Shown here in pieces: positions 35,103 to 46,841 of a stretch of DNA of 64,000 nt. Each line of letters begins with the position of its first letter. Position 1 is the stretch's first letter. The DNA is from Myxocyprinus asiaticus. Taxonomy: Eukaryota > Chordata > Actinopteri > Cypriniformes > Catostomidae. Location of the stretch: assembly GCF_019703515.2 (NCBI RefSeq), contig NC_059346.1, positions 10,573,001 to 10,637,000 on the forward strand, in the 5' to 3' direction. The position numbers were made by a program, and so were the translations under genes. Below the pieces are notes generated by a model that did no database searches, was not told the origin of the DNA, and saw only the letters and a program-made list of their open reading frames with translations.

Positions 35103-36220
35103 TAACTAACTAAAAGTTCTGACTCATAACTGAAGCTATAGAATTTTTTTTTTTTTTTTTTTTTTTTTTAAACAGAGTAGCTTTTTAAGTAATTAGCAAC
35201 TTTTCCCAGCGAGTAGCGGTGTAGTCTGACAAATGCTACAAATGCTCCATATGTCCACTCTCTTCTATGGGGTTTTGGGAAGTTTGATTCATTTTAGTAA
35301 ATCAATTCATTCAAACAGTTTATGGAAATGAACTGATTCAAAAGAGTCTGTGCAACAACGTCTTTAAAATCTTGACAAGCTACAGTTTCATAGTAGCTTC
35401 TAAGACTGTTTTGAGAAAATTTGATTAAACTGTTAAATGTGTGAACGAATGTTTGTACAAGACATTGAGAGAGAGAGAGGCAGCAAAACCAAACTAATCC
35501 CTGCTGTGGTAAGTGTAAAGACCATACAACGTGTTCATGGAGGTGATGGAATTACACCGTGCCGTCATAGCACACACGCACATACACATTTACATAGGAC
35601 TCGCACTCATAAAAGCCCCATAATCCCGCTGCTTTGAGGGCTGAGAAAGTCAGGCAGCTGCCGCCAACAAGTAAACGTCTAGAAAATGTTTTGGATGAAT
35701 ACATTCTGGATGAATATGTAAGAGTGTGTGTTTGTGTGTGTATGAGTGTATGTGTATGGACAGCTGTATGGAAAGAAACCGCACACCTGGAGTTTGTGCA
35801 GGTTCTCATTACCAATGTGTTTCTCAACCTGAGTGATTTTGCTGAATCCTTCATTCAAGGCTCTCTCTTAAGCAGTGCCTTGTCTGCATGCACAAGGTGT
35901 ATGTATTGTTAGCTTGTCTCAGAGTAGTCCACGGAACTTTGATGCACTTTGGGCTGCTGGAAGAACATGTCTGGACCGAAGCCTGTACACGCAACCAATC
36001 TGGCTCAGCTGTGTTTGCAGTGAGTGAGTGATTAGTCCTCACCCAGAAAAAGACCCACTTTAATTGTCTATTTCACTTTAAGAGTCTCTTAAAGCACGTT
36101 TTAGCATACACGTAAAGAAAACTTTACTCTGCAAAGATAATGTACTCTATAATAGAAAGCTATATCAGAAGTACAATAATAAAAAAAAAAAATTACACAG
36201 CGAGGACGCAAAATATACTC
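35103..36220. other. Unassigned; poly-T run
   Basis: A T run at 35144-35169, a short (GA)n at 35467-35479 and TG-rich text at 35720-35755. Short frames at 35437-36042 carry no motif. Confidence 0.45.
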
Positions 36221-36225
36221 ACACA

Positions 36226-36690
36226 ACAGGGCTACAGGATTGGGATATTACTGTGATTATTTTGAAAAATATTGTGATTGAGAATTGAACTGCGAAATTA
36301 TAAACAAAATTTTGCCCATGTTCTACTGCCAATAAAAAGACTTGGGCTACCCTTTGAGGGTTCTCACTTGAGCCCTCTTAAAAAAAAAGAACCAAACAGA
36401 GACCTTTTTCACTTCAGCCACAAACAAATATTCAAAACATATTTGGAATTACGCAAAAGTAAAATGAAAATGAATCTGAAGTGCTTTAAATAGAATGCGC
36501 TCAGCGCACGTAAGCAAACGGAACGGAACTCTGAGCACAAGATGGTGTTGTGGAGAATATAACCACTCTGAAAACACTGTAATAATACACTAACACAATA
36601 CAGACAGGACAGAGCAGCACACTTAAACTTTGAAGCGAGCAGTGCGAGCAGACTATTTATTAATTTAATAGAATCGCAGCCCTTTAATAA
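36226..36690. mobile_element. Possible hAT-like remnant (CAGGGCT ends)
   Basis: Left ACAGGGCTACAGGATTGGGA, then CTGTGATTATTTTG, a phrase typical of fish hAT termini. Right in complement AAAGGGCTGCGATTCTATT. The target duplication is not resolved and the interior (36260-36640) is unrecognised. Another AGGGGCTGCATGATG starts at 36781, so the right boundary is uncertain. Confidence 0.4.
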
Positions 36691-37019
36691 CTGCACATGA
36701 TCATATTTTTAGTTAATGTTTTATATTGTTGTTGAGCTGGTTCATTATCTTCCGATTGAGTTTAAAAAACGGCTCTATTCGAGGGGCTGCATGATGTAAG
36801 CCAATCAGAACAGTGGGCATTTACATTGAAGTTTTAAGGAAGTGCTTAGGCCAAAACCCAGCGTTTCAGACATAGGGCCAGAAACAGGGTGCAAAATGAT
36901 CATATATTACTAAATGATGCTTGTTTTAATGCAAATAAAAAAACTTTACTAACATTATCATTGGACCTCAGGAAAGATAATAAAACTATAAAAAAAAGAA
37001 TTTTTTCCATAAGAAAATT

Positions 37020-37725
37020 TGTCTTAAATGATCAATTATAAACATTTAAAGACAGACCTACGCTCTAAGGTTTTTAATCAATAGTATATACTTCTGTTAA
37101 AGCCATCAGTATGTGTTATTTCAACTTCATTTTTAAAAACTGTGTTTAATGGCAGAACATTTGGTGAAGAACTACGGTACACAAGATCCTAGTGAGAAAG
37201 ATCCACCAATCAGAAAATCATGGCCAACATAGCATACATCAAAAGATCTCTGCAGCAAGCAAATTTCTGAAATGTAGGATGGCAGAGGAAGTGTCATTTA
37301 TATTCATGAATAAAACCATACCTGATTGGACAAATCAGTAATATTCCTTATGATAGTGCTACCTGATTGGTCAGGAGAAACAATAACCCAACTCTATCAC
37401 CACCCCTACACCTAACCCTAATGAATGAGTCTTCACCTGCAATAATCGTACAAATTTATTGTTTCTATACTTATAATAAACAACTTTAAAATCAATAGTT
37501 TTATATTTTTCTGTAGGGATTGTATTTCATTCCCATATTAAAGACGGTAAGTATGCAGTCTTGTCCATTTGTCTTTTCGTCAGATTTTCAAATACTTTTT
37601 TTCTTCAAATCAAACTTTGTAATGTTGTGATTCACCTCGGAGCTGACTGGTCTGGTTCATAGCTTAGAGCTATTGTGAAGTATTTTATGAAATCCCTATA
37701 AAAGAAATGAAGATGGCTGTAGTAG
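37020..37725 (-). repeat. Dispersed repeat copy 2, unclassified
   Basis: Reverse-complement partner of 16067-16640, with matching ends but a different middle (about 37215-37530). TTCACCTCGGAGCTGACTGG at 37632 and GTTATTTCAACTTCATTTT at 37112 are the clearest shared blocks. Confidence 0.65.
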
Positions 37726-40440
37726 TAGACAATAAATAAAAAAACGTGAATGGCAATTTATTACTGGTGTTCAGCAAACAGCATGAGTCAATCTTTTCTC
37801 TACGGCTGTCTGTCTCTGTTTCTTTCTCTTTCATTCCCAGACGTTCTGTACATTTCCTAGAAAATAAACACACTGCTTATTAGTGCCATATAAATCATCT
37901 TCTTCCGTACTGACACTATGTGTCAAACTTCATAACCTCAACCACACAAGAAGCGGATGTAGCCAAAGGTGTTTTACCACAAAATTACTACAATTACAGT
38001 GTGGACTACACCTCCTGAGTTACAGAAAAACCTCAAGATCCACTTTGTGGCTTTACCAATATAAAATATTTTCAACCCAGATCAGACAGCTCTTTATCAT
38101 GTGATTCAGCTTATGTTTGCCTGATAAGACAAAAATGGAAAAAGGATCTTCTGGTATCAGTTCAGCTCCGGGCAGAAATGGTGCAGGCCGGCTGAATGGC
38201 CTTCTTTGTTGACACCGAGATTTGAGGTTGGTCATTTGCATGTAATGATAAATGTTGTTTACTTTGGGCATACACACAACTGAGGGCGGCAGGTAAGCGG
38301 AATGGAAATGATATACGAATGTGCTTAGCCATTGATTGCAAGTCATACATGCACATACTCATGCATCCACAGTTGTTATATTGCACTGAAGAGGGAATTC
38401 TAGTTAATTATAACAGTTTTGCATTTGTTTTGTCTGTGTCAGCCAACACAGACAACTAGAATTTTTAAAACAGTATTTACTTTTTAATATGAATCGATTT
38501 TCCAATAAAGGACAACCCAAAACTACAGCTAAGTACTGTATAGCTTACTATAGTATGGTGTGGGCAGCAATGATCCAGACCTAGTTCTTTTCACCACTAT
38601 GAAGATTAAATTTCGAAATTTCTGCCACAGCAGTATGGATGAAAAAGGACAGCTCGTTTTAAAACCCACCACCCCGTTTAAAAGTATCCCACCCATTTTT
38701 CTTTTTTAGGAGACCTGGAGAGGCAGTTATGGGATTTAGGTCACTGAAATCACACAGTACCTCAGTCAGCACACTCCCCAGGAACCCCTTCACCAGGACC
38801 AGCACCCTCTTTACCCCCTCCTCTCAATAGCTTCCACAGTTCACACAGTGTTGGATGGAAGAGAGCGCATATTTGTATCTGCTTGAGTGAAGCAGGTAAT
38901 GGCTAATTTTCAGCTTACTGTATTCAGTATATACTGTATACTGCCTACTATTTTTAGGAAATAGTATTGGAAACAGTATGTAGTATGTAATGTTTCAAAC
39001 AGTATTGTGCTTTATTTAGGGTTCCTGCTGTTTTTGACCCATGAATTTACATGACTTTTCAATTACTTTTCAAAGGTGTTTGTGATTACTGGATACAGAT
39101 TTTTAAAAATAATTTTGATTTAGACTGATTTGCTAATGAGTCTTTGAGACCGATTTGTGAACTGTTTCATTTAATTGAAATGAACTGACTCGAAAGAACA
39201 ATTCACTGACAAATCAAACATTACTATGGCTTCTGAGCTTGTTTTCCTCTTCACAAAAAGAGCAATATTTAGCCAATTACATATTTTAGAGCAAAGGAAA
39301 ACTAGAAAAATGTATATTCACTATAGTAATTGTCATTCCTTTTTAATTAATATCTATGACTTTTCCAGGCCTGGAAAACTTTCGTGATGTTTCGATGGGA
39401 GCCATATGTCCTCAATACATTGCATGTTTAATTCAGCAGGTGGCAGTCAGTTCTCATCTTGGATAAATATGGCATTTTTAAGCCAATTAAAAGCCATTTC
39501 TTAACTTTTCGCAGCACTCATGAAATTAGTGTTACTAATAAACTTCTGGTTTATTAGTAACACTAAAAATGGAAGGTCAAGTCTTTTGCATAGCTTTGTG
39601 GGATACAGAATTCTATGCGGCTTCGATTGTGTTTTGGTTGTATACTGCACATTTTAGCAAATGCGGTAGTAGTAATCTATGCATCTATGCTCAGTATAAA
39701 TACTGTATGCTGCTGTATATATAATGCCATTCCAAACATACTGCATGATGTACATTATACTGTTTATTTTCAAAGAAATGTACAGAATGTCTCAGAATGA
39801 AAGAGAAAGAAACAAATAGAGACAGACTGTCATAGAGAAAAGATTCATTCATAAAAAACTGACTGATGCTGTTTGTTGCACACAGTACTAAATTACAATT
39901 CATAGTTTTTATATTTTGAACTCAAGGCACTAACATCTTTCATTTCTGTAATTTAAAACAACTGCTACTGTGAAACAAACTTTAAAAGCTATTTTACAAA
40001 CAATATGTTTAATGAGCACAATGAAAAAAGGTCAGGTTGGTCTTGAAGTCCCCATGAAATCGTGCAGTTTTTTGCAAGTACAACAGTGTCCGTCTCATTA
40101 GTTTTGAACGTGTGCTTGCTATCACACTCCACATCTCTCTCTTTCACCTTAGCGCATCTTTGAGCTGTGAGCAGGAATAATATTGAGATTTCCTGTTTCC
40201 CACAGTAGACCAGTGGCAAAAGGAACCCAAAGAGTTGCCAGCCAGGTAGCTGGAGGACTTAGTAAATCATACTTCAGCCCAACACACACATATGCACACA
40301 CATACGCAAACACTTTGCTTAGCCCTCTGTCTATTTGCGAGAACGATATTTCCCAGCTCTTTTGAGACATCATGAGACTTGTCAGTCCCTACAGATTGCA
40401 ATAGTGGGGTTCTGGAAGTAAAAATCTGACATGCTGCATT
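37726..40440. other. Unassigned; a perfect small hairpin at 39526
   Basis: No gene is supported; overlapping frames at 38053-38386 and 39615-39903 lack motifs. 39000-39400 has words such as CATGACTTTTC and CTTTTCCAGGCCTGGAAA, which occur in fish DNA elements, but no paired ends are clear. A perfect 18-bp-stem hairpin is at 39526-39566. Confidence 0.4.
39526..39566. repeat. Perfect hairpin, 18-bp stem, 5-base loop
   Basis: TTAGTGTTACTAATAAAC, loop TTCTG, then GTTTATTAGTAACACTAA, exact complements. Confidence 0.9.
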
Positions 40441-41071
40441 TATATTGTGTGAGAACGTCTCAGTTACGACTCTAATCTTAGGTCACCGAACAGAGGGAAT
40501 GAGACGCTGCATCAGTAGCTGACGCTATGTGAACTCCTCTCAGGAGTGATGATCTCTAAAGCTCTTTAAAATCACACCAATCTTTTGGCAGATGATGCTT
40601 GATGACTTCAGTCAACCAAGGTTACAGTCTTAACCGAAAAGTTCTCTTTCAAGTCGGTCATTTCTACGCTGCTTCATTGGCTGATGCTATGAGAACTGTA
40701 TACCACACAGCCATGCTACTGATTCACATGCACAAGGCAATGCCTACTAGCCAATAGGATAGTTGAAAGGCATCAGCATAGTCCCCCTTCATATTAAAAA
40801 ATAGGGAGGAAAGAGAAAACTTGAATAACCTTGTATGTTAGAAAATATAACAATGACACTACATGCAGGGTAGTGAAACATTGTACAGAAATACTCACCC
40901 ATGCCATGGCGGGGAAAGAGTACAGAACGGTCAGTAACTGACAGAATAATGTAATGCCTGTAACCAAAAGGGTAGCACACATTAAAAACATTATTGTTCA
41001 TAATGGCAGTTCACAAGACCAACAAACAATATACAATGACACCAGCCCCCAGAGTAGTGAACACAGATAAA

Positions 41072-41330
41072 TTAACTCTCTTTCACAGCAAGGACTTGGG
41101 AAGAGAGAGAATAAACATCCAAGTTATAAACCCTGGCAAAGGTATTATGGGAAACCCAGCCTACAGCCAGACAGTTGTCCTCCAAGAACACACCACACAA
41201 TATGAGCAAACTTACCGCATCAAATGGCTCGAACGGAGAAACTGTAAGCGCATTTAGTACAAGTGGCAAGTCCCACACTGGGACGGTAGCGGGGCGAGGG
41301 GGTCTCAGCTTGCTCCTTGCAAGAATTTAA
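41072..41330 (-). pseudogene. DIRS-type tyrosine recombinase fragment
   Basis: On the minus strand, sequence just before 41278 reads FLQGA, then RPPRPATVP in shifted frames. The 68-codon frame then starts MWDLPLVLNALTVSPFEPFD, the hinge between the two domains of the DIRS tyrosine recombinase (family WDL..VL.AL...PFEP). It next reads WVSHNTFARVYNLDVYSLSSQVL, which belongs near the C-terminal end of the family protein. The catalytic R...H-R...Y stretch between the two is deleted. This enzyme would integrate the circular DNA copy; the fragment cannot. Confidence 0.75.
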
Positions 41331-41483
41331 TGACCAAAGGGTGCTTCCACAGGCTGCAACAACTTGTCTGTGTCAAACTAGCCCTGTTTAGAGGCTAGAC
41401 ATGAAGTTTCTACAGCTCCAAACGAAGAATGCCAGATCGTGTCTCAAACCTGCAAGAGCAGATCCCATCTTAGTGAAAATTTT

Positions 41484-41744
41484 CTATGTGGGGAGAGGGG
41501 CATCCAAAAGCTCTACCAGCTCCAGAGACCAAGGTCTGTTGGGCCACTCCGGCACAACAAACAGCACAGTTTCTATGTCCTTCAGGATTTTGCACAACAC
41601 TTGGTGTAGCAAATGAAGGGGAGGGAATGCATACTTGCATTTCACTGGCCACTTATAAGCTAGGGCATCCAAGCCCAGCGGAGCCTGAGTCATGAAGTAC
41701 CTGAGGCGATGGTGCGTGGTCTCTGGGGAGGCAAACAGGTCCAC
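41484..41744 (-). pseudogene. DIRS-type RT/RNase H C-terminal fragment
   Basis: The frame begins MDLFASPETTHHRLRYFMTQ, continues APLGLDALAYKWPVKCKYAF and PPLHLLHQVLCKILKDIETV, then LFVVPEWPNRPWSLELVELL. This matches the well-known DLFAS...APLG(T)DALAH.WP...YAFPP...WPN(R/K).W...L block at the end of the polymerase/RNase H protein of DIRS and Ngaro-type elements. Family members continue with a long C-terminal part; here the frame stops at 41484. The reverse-transcriptase palm lies upstream and is missing. Function lost. Confidence 0.82.
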
Positions 41745-41889
41745 TTCGGCTTTCTTGAATACCTCCCAAATACTCTGAACTGCCTGAGGATAAAGTCTTC
41801 ACACCCCCTGGTTGATTCCCTGACACAGTAGCAAATCCGCTCCACAGTTCAGGTGACTGGAGACGTCAGCATACCTAGAAAGCAAGCTG

Positions 41890-42345
41890 AGAGCCAAGTG
41901 TTACGGATGTCATGCTCGCAATGAATACAATCAATCTCAGCATCCCTTGGGGAGCCACAGGAGTTTGGCAAAAGGAGAGAGGAGGGGCTTCAGCTTTCAG
42001 AACGAAAGCTAGCAGAAAGCAAAGCGTCATGAGTTTCATGCATTCACAGTGAACACAATCAGTCTCAATGAGTGCCGCTTATATAAAGCATTGCTCTTGC
42101 CCATCAGACAGAGGGATATATTGTTCACAAGGTAAAAACCATTTGCGAAAACTCCATCTTAAAAAAGATGTTGTTAAGCAAACGTCTTTTTCTGTGCACA
42201 GACAGGGAGATAGAAAATAATCCACTTGTTGTTAAGGTGTGCAGATTCAATGACGAAGCGAGGATTTGGGCATCCAGAGCGCAAGAAATCTCATCACGAA
42301 CCTGAAGAGACCCTGTCCGCGATGATGCATGCATCGGAGCAGAGC
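41890..42345 (-). other. Upstream part of the DIRS remnant, unassigned frame
   Basis: A 69-codon minus-strand frame (42334-42125) with ASSRTGSLQVRDEISCALDA lies where the 5' (Gag-like) part would be expected. I do not recognise it. A diverged direct repeat, ATGAATACAATCAATCTCAG (about 41918) and GTGAACACAATCAGTCTCAA (about 42050), sits beside it. Confidence 0.35.
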
Positions 42346-42476
42346 GTCAAGCGCCATTTGCCAATAGATTAGTGTGATTTTAAAGAGCTTGAGAGATTGT
42401 CACTCCTGAGAGGAGTTCCCATAGTATCAGCTAATGATGCAGCGTCGAAGTGATTGACTTGAAAGGGAACTACCGT

Positions 42477-43540
42477 AATTATGAGAAGACAGCTTGGAGT
42501 TTCTACTCAGAGTATCATTTGCAATAAAAAAATTATTTGCAATTCTTTATGGGAAAGCACCAAGGCCCCTAAAAAGTGGGTGGTCATTGTTGCGGTCTAT
42601 TGGGTTTATCACCCTGCCTGAAACCTGAACACAGCAGATTGCATGAGAATTAATGACTCAAATTTAACATAAAATGGATAGAAGCAGAATAAAATGTGGA
42701 GAGACATGAAGAAGGAGAATGCTTTAGAAAAAAGTCCACGTCTGTGTTTCTCACATGAGTGCCGAGGTTTAGTGACCTCAAGTGAATACAGACCCTGGGT
42801 GGGCTGTCTTACTCCCTCCCTGAGGTCCTATTCTCCAGGAATAAGAGAGAGAGAGAGAGAGAGAGAAAGCGAGAGAAAGCAATGGCCGGTTCTTTAAGCA
42901 GAGCACAGTGGCTAGACACTGGTTCTCCATCTCACCTCCTAGCATTCCTCTAAGCTGTCTCACTTATTACTGGAGAAAATTTATGAGGTCATTTATTTAA
43001 CTGGATTTAAATGACATAGGTTCTGGTTGAGGAAGCTTCATGCAAACTCCAGGATCATGTGGGCTAGAGAAAACAGACAACCATATAAATCAGCAAGAAA
43101 GAGGGTGAGAGGGAGAGAGAGATAAAAACAGAGAGAGAGAAAGAGAGAGAGGATCAGAGAGTGAGAGAGAAACAAAGATGATAACTATATGCAACACTTT
43201 TTGCCTTCGCAACCATTTCATTACAGGTCCCAGCACCCTTTTGTTCTAGTTGTATGTGGATGTAAAGAGTGTGTATATACAAGTATGAATAAATGTATGT
43301 GGGTCAATGGCGTGATGCTCATTGTTTTCTCCAGACATATTGAATTCAAAAGTACATTAAAAATGCAATTCATACAAAACAATTACTTGACTACCTATGA
43401 TAAACATGTTTTAAATTCATTTTGCTACCTATGATAAACATGTTTTAAATTCATTTTGCAATTTCAGAGTCATTTTGAAAAAATGTCTGGGGCTTAAAGT
43501 AAAAAATGGTGTAAAAAGTGGAGTAAATGTTCGGAAACAG

Positions 43541-43573
<33 letters not shown>

Positions 43574-43990
43574 TTAAAAGCTGAAATTCTTGAAAGAATA
43601 AAAAGTAGTTTGGAATAATCCTTTCTAGGTAATTTTCTTTTCACTAATCAAACTTATGACATTGGCAATGTAAACTCCATTGAATTTAAGGTCAGATTTT
43701 CTTGCTTCCATGAAGCACACAAGATGCTCCATGGAAAATTCTCAAATCATGCTGGATAACATGGATCAATCCATGCCAGTTTGAGTGCATGCTGTCATAA
43801 AAGCGATAGGGGGATATACCAAATACTAAGAAATTCATGTCAATTTTTGTTGTCGGCTTTTCAATCAAGATTGTTATGCTGATAATATAATTTTGAATGG
43901 AATTTTAAAATTAGACAAAAAATGTAAATAAGAAAAATAATACATTTTAATTTTTAATGTATGGACCACACTATATATTTAGCAAGTATG
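42477..43990. other. Unassigned; GA-rich arrays and a perfect tandem duplication
   Basis: (GA)n at 42844-42867 and GA-rich 43099-43172, an A run at 43542-43568, and a perfect 34-bp tandem duplication at 43391-43458. No gene. Confidence 0.5.
43391..43458. repeat. Perfect 34-bp tandem duplication
   Basis: Two identical units, 43391-43424 and 43425-43458, each starting CTACCTATGATAAACATG and ending TTCATTTTG. Confidence 0.97.
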
Positions 43991-43999
43991 TGTGTATAC

Positions 44000-45646
44000 C
44001 AGTGGCAGGCCGTGAATTTAAAGTCTAGGCCTTCAGTGTGATTCATGCCATTAAGAAAACACAGTTAAGACACCCTATGCCTTTGGGCATCATACATTAT
44101 GTCGGAGCTAACTAATAATACCAATTGACATTTTAAAAACACGTCCACGCACGAAAGCCATAACTTGAAACGACACTTAAAAGCTTAATTTTAATTGCAG
44201 CATGACTGTTTGTGAAATGAACGTCTCCCGAACAGACATTCAAAATCACAATTTTTCATATGAATCTACCAAGGAGGTCTATAATACCTGGAAAAATCTA
44301 TCTAATAATATTTGCGATTTAAATGTTGCTTGCAATAAATTTCGTTTCGTCAGTGTCCACGGTTATGCTGCGTTCCATTCAAGTTGGATGTGGGATATTC
44401 CTACTTGATATCTCCGACCATAAATGCATTCCATTCCCTGATATTCAGAACTGATGACGTTTAAAGAAACAAAATTGCAATGCTCCCGTTAGCTTAGCAG
44501 GGGTTTGATTCTCATTAGAGATGTCTCCTAGCAACCCAACTGATAAACAATGCTGCAGTGCTAGCATTTGTGCTTCAGGTGTACGATTATCAAAAGAGAT
44601 TATAATGTTTTATACACCTGTTTCTGCAAGCGTTTGTTAAACTTTAGTAAAGCTTTAATATCATGTAATGTGGAAACAAACTCATTTATCGATATTACTT
44701 AAAGTGATTGTTTATCACTTACTTTGTATATCTCCCTGAGTGTCGACATATTTGTGTGACATCATACCCCTGCATCTTGGCAAAATTGGAGCTGAGAATT
44801 TCTGCACGAACCTACAAGTTGTAATTCTGACTTCAAGATGCATTCCATTGCACTTTTCCTAGTAGGAAGTTGTAAAATCTGACTTTCATAGTTGAATGGA
44901 ATGCAGCACTACTTTTCAAAACTTGATCCGACACTGAATGCTCCAGCAGCCTAATTTACACTTAGAAAACTCCTGATGTTGCTATAACAATGCAAAAAGC
45001 ACTTACCAATTTGCTTGAAGTGAAAATAAGTCCTCCTTTCCTGTGTAATAAATTAAGCAATCACATGGTCATGCAGAACATCTCGTGTTTTTAAATCCAT
45101 AAGGATCTCTTTCTCAACGGCAATACCAGCAGTGATGACAGCCGACTCGTCAGCAAGATCTCGCACTCTTCGCTTTCAAATTACGTCATTTAAGTGTGAT
45201 TGCGTCACTCTAGGCCAGCTTGAAGGCCTTGACCGGGACATATCCTAAAGATCACACCCACCAAGAACAAATAAATCAATCTGACTGGCTGATAAATCTG
45301 ACAATCTGACAATAGATGCGCATTCATTTGCACTGTTGAGGGATTCTGTGGAAATTCTGAAGGCCTGACGAGGTGGAGCTCAGACTCACACGCTGCTTCG
45401 GCTTTGGAATTCGGGCATGCGATTTGTGAAACAGCTGTCACGCTTCGCTTGTTAGCATCAAGGAATACATTCTGACTGGATAAACTTTTCTTTTTCTCTA
45501 TTTGTTTGTAGATTAATTAAGAATGGAATGCGATTAAAAATACATAGGCAAAAAGGTGATAGAGAATGAAAGGATGAAAAATATTTATTTATTTGGCATG
45601 TTAGGCCAGCAGAGAAGGCTTTGCTGGCCCTGAGAATTCGCCACTG
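44000..45646 (-). mobile_element. hAT-like 1.65-kb element, copy B, complete
   Basis: Perfect 8-bp target duplication GTGTATAC at 43992-43999 and 45647-45654. Ends CAGTGGCAGGCCGTG and, in complement, CAGTGGCGAATTCTCAG, the CAGTGGC-type hAT terminus. Internally it is collinear, in reverse, with 27108-28582, including the nested TTCCATTCAA piece at 44365-44910. No transposase was seen; the 78-codon minus-strand frame at 45205-45441 (ending GVIFRICPGQGLQAGLE) parallels one in copy A. Probably mobilised by an enzyme from elsewhere. Confidence 0.88.
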
Positions 45647-45651
45647 GTGTA

Positions 45652-46192
45652 TACACCGATCAGCCACAACATTAAAACCACCTGCCTAATATTGTGTAGG
45701 GCTCCCTCGTGCCGCCAAAACAGTACCAATCTGCATCTCAGAATAGCATTCAGAGATGCTATTCTTCTCACCACAATTGTACAGAGTGGTTATCTCAGTT
45801 ACTTTAGACTTTGTCAGTTCGAACCAGTCTGGCCATTCTCTGTAGACCTCTCTCATCAACAAGGCATTTCCGTCCACAGAACTGCCCCTCATTGGATGTT
45901 TTTTTTTTTTTTTTTTTGGCACCATTCAGAGTAAATTCTAGAGACTGTTGTGCGTGAAATTCCCAGGAGATCAGCAGTTACAGAAATACTCAAACCAGCC
46001 CGTCTGGCACCAGCAATCATCCATAAGATCATCTAAACCAATCGTGTGGCAGCAGTGCAGTTCATGAAATCATGCAGATATGGGTCAGGAGCTTCAGTTA
46101 ATGTTCACATCAACCATCAGAACGGGGAAAAAATTTGATCTCAGTGATTTGGACCGTGGCATGATTGTTGGTGCCAGATGGGCTGGTCTGAT
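45652..46192. mobile_element. Tc1-like derivative with head-to-head rearrangement
   Basis: Starts TACACCGATCAGCCACAACA, a Tc1-family end common in cyprinids. 45652-46020 reads in the transposase-minus sense (ATTGTACAGAGTGGTTATC, CCAGGAGATCAGCAGTTAC as in 18478-18982). From about 46020 the sequence turns to the plus sense (CAGGAGCTTCAGTTAATGTT, GGCATGATTGTTGGTGCCAG as in 53590-54154). The copy therefore combines both strands of the same region, and the right terminus is missing. Confidence 0.75.
45686..45925 (-). pseudogene. Tc1-like transposase remnant
   Basis: The minus-strand frame carries SSVDGNALLMREVYREWPDW, then VTEITTLYNC and SISECYSEMQIG, decayed versions of the ERQFCGRK...LVDE.....RMA.LV and VTQITT.YN family text. 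A poly-T run at 45900-45918 codes the lysines at its start. It ends SPTQY like the family C-terminus (GGPTRY), with the catalytic domain deleted. Confidence 0.65.
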
Positions 46193-46840
46193 CTGAGGAA
46201 TTTAAGAAGTCTCAAACAGCACAGGTGTCAGAGGACAATAACAACACAGTTTCACAATTCCAGATCCAAAGCTGATGTTTGTGTGTGTATCTGTGTTTGG
46301 GTTTGGCTTGTACATTAATGGCTGTGTAGGCAAAGAGTCCTGCATCTGCTTCATGTTTTTTACATTGAGAGAGAGAGAGCAAATGAGAGCAAGAGATGGA
46401 CCACCCACCGACACATTGACAGCTAGACGAGTGATGAGACCCTTAGGAGATCTGAGAGTCCCATCAAGAAACAGCCACCAAGAGGTAGAGAGCTGCTGTA
46501 TCTGTTTCTATCTCTTAATTCAAATTCAGATTTCAATGTAGTGTGCTTGATTGGCATGACAAGTTTCCTACAATAAAACATTTTGCAAAATAATTAAAAT
46601 AACAATATTGCAATTAAAACAAACACTAATATTTACAAATGAAATAAAATATCAATAGCTCAAAATGTATGCATTTCATACATGCATGCATACACTTACA
46701 CTCATACACAAAAACAAACACATGAAAGCTACTAAACAATCTCCTAAAGATTCCATGCATTTTAAAATGGCAGACGCATTAACAAGTCACATCATTGTTT
46801 GTCTGAGCCGTAGGTATGCTTTTCATATACTAAACTTAAA
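46193..46840. other. No feature seen
   Basis: Ordinary sequence. Opposed short frames at 46202-46541 have no motif. Confidence 0.5.
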
Positions 46841-46841
46841 A

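Larger units (their letters stand above)
40445..42476 (-). mobile_element. DIRS-like tyrosine-recombinase retroelement remnant
   Basis: Two kinds of evidence agree. The minus-strand frames show a DIRS-type reverse transcriptase/RNase H tail followed by a tyrosine recombinase segment. The ends are also complementary: about 40505-40610 (GACGCTGCATCAGTAGCTGA, ACTCCTCTCAGGAGTG, TCTTTAAAATCACAC) pairs with the complement of about 42345-42450. A further copy of the outermost piece (TTCTCTTTCAAGTCGGTCAT, GACGCTGC-like, GCTGATGCTATG) lies just inside, at about 40640-40700, in the same sense as the complement of the far end. Inverted terminal repeats plus an internal complementary region are the structural mark of DIRS elements. 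Intact members are about 6 kb; this copy is 2 kb, with most of the coding lost. Confidence 0.8.
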
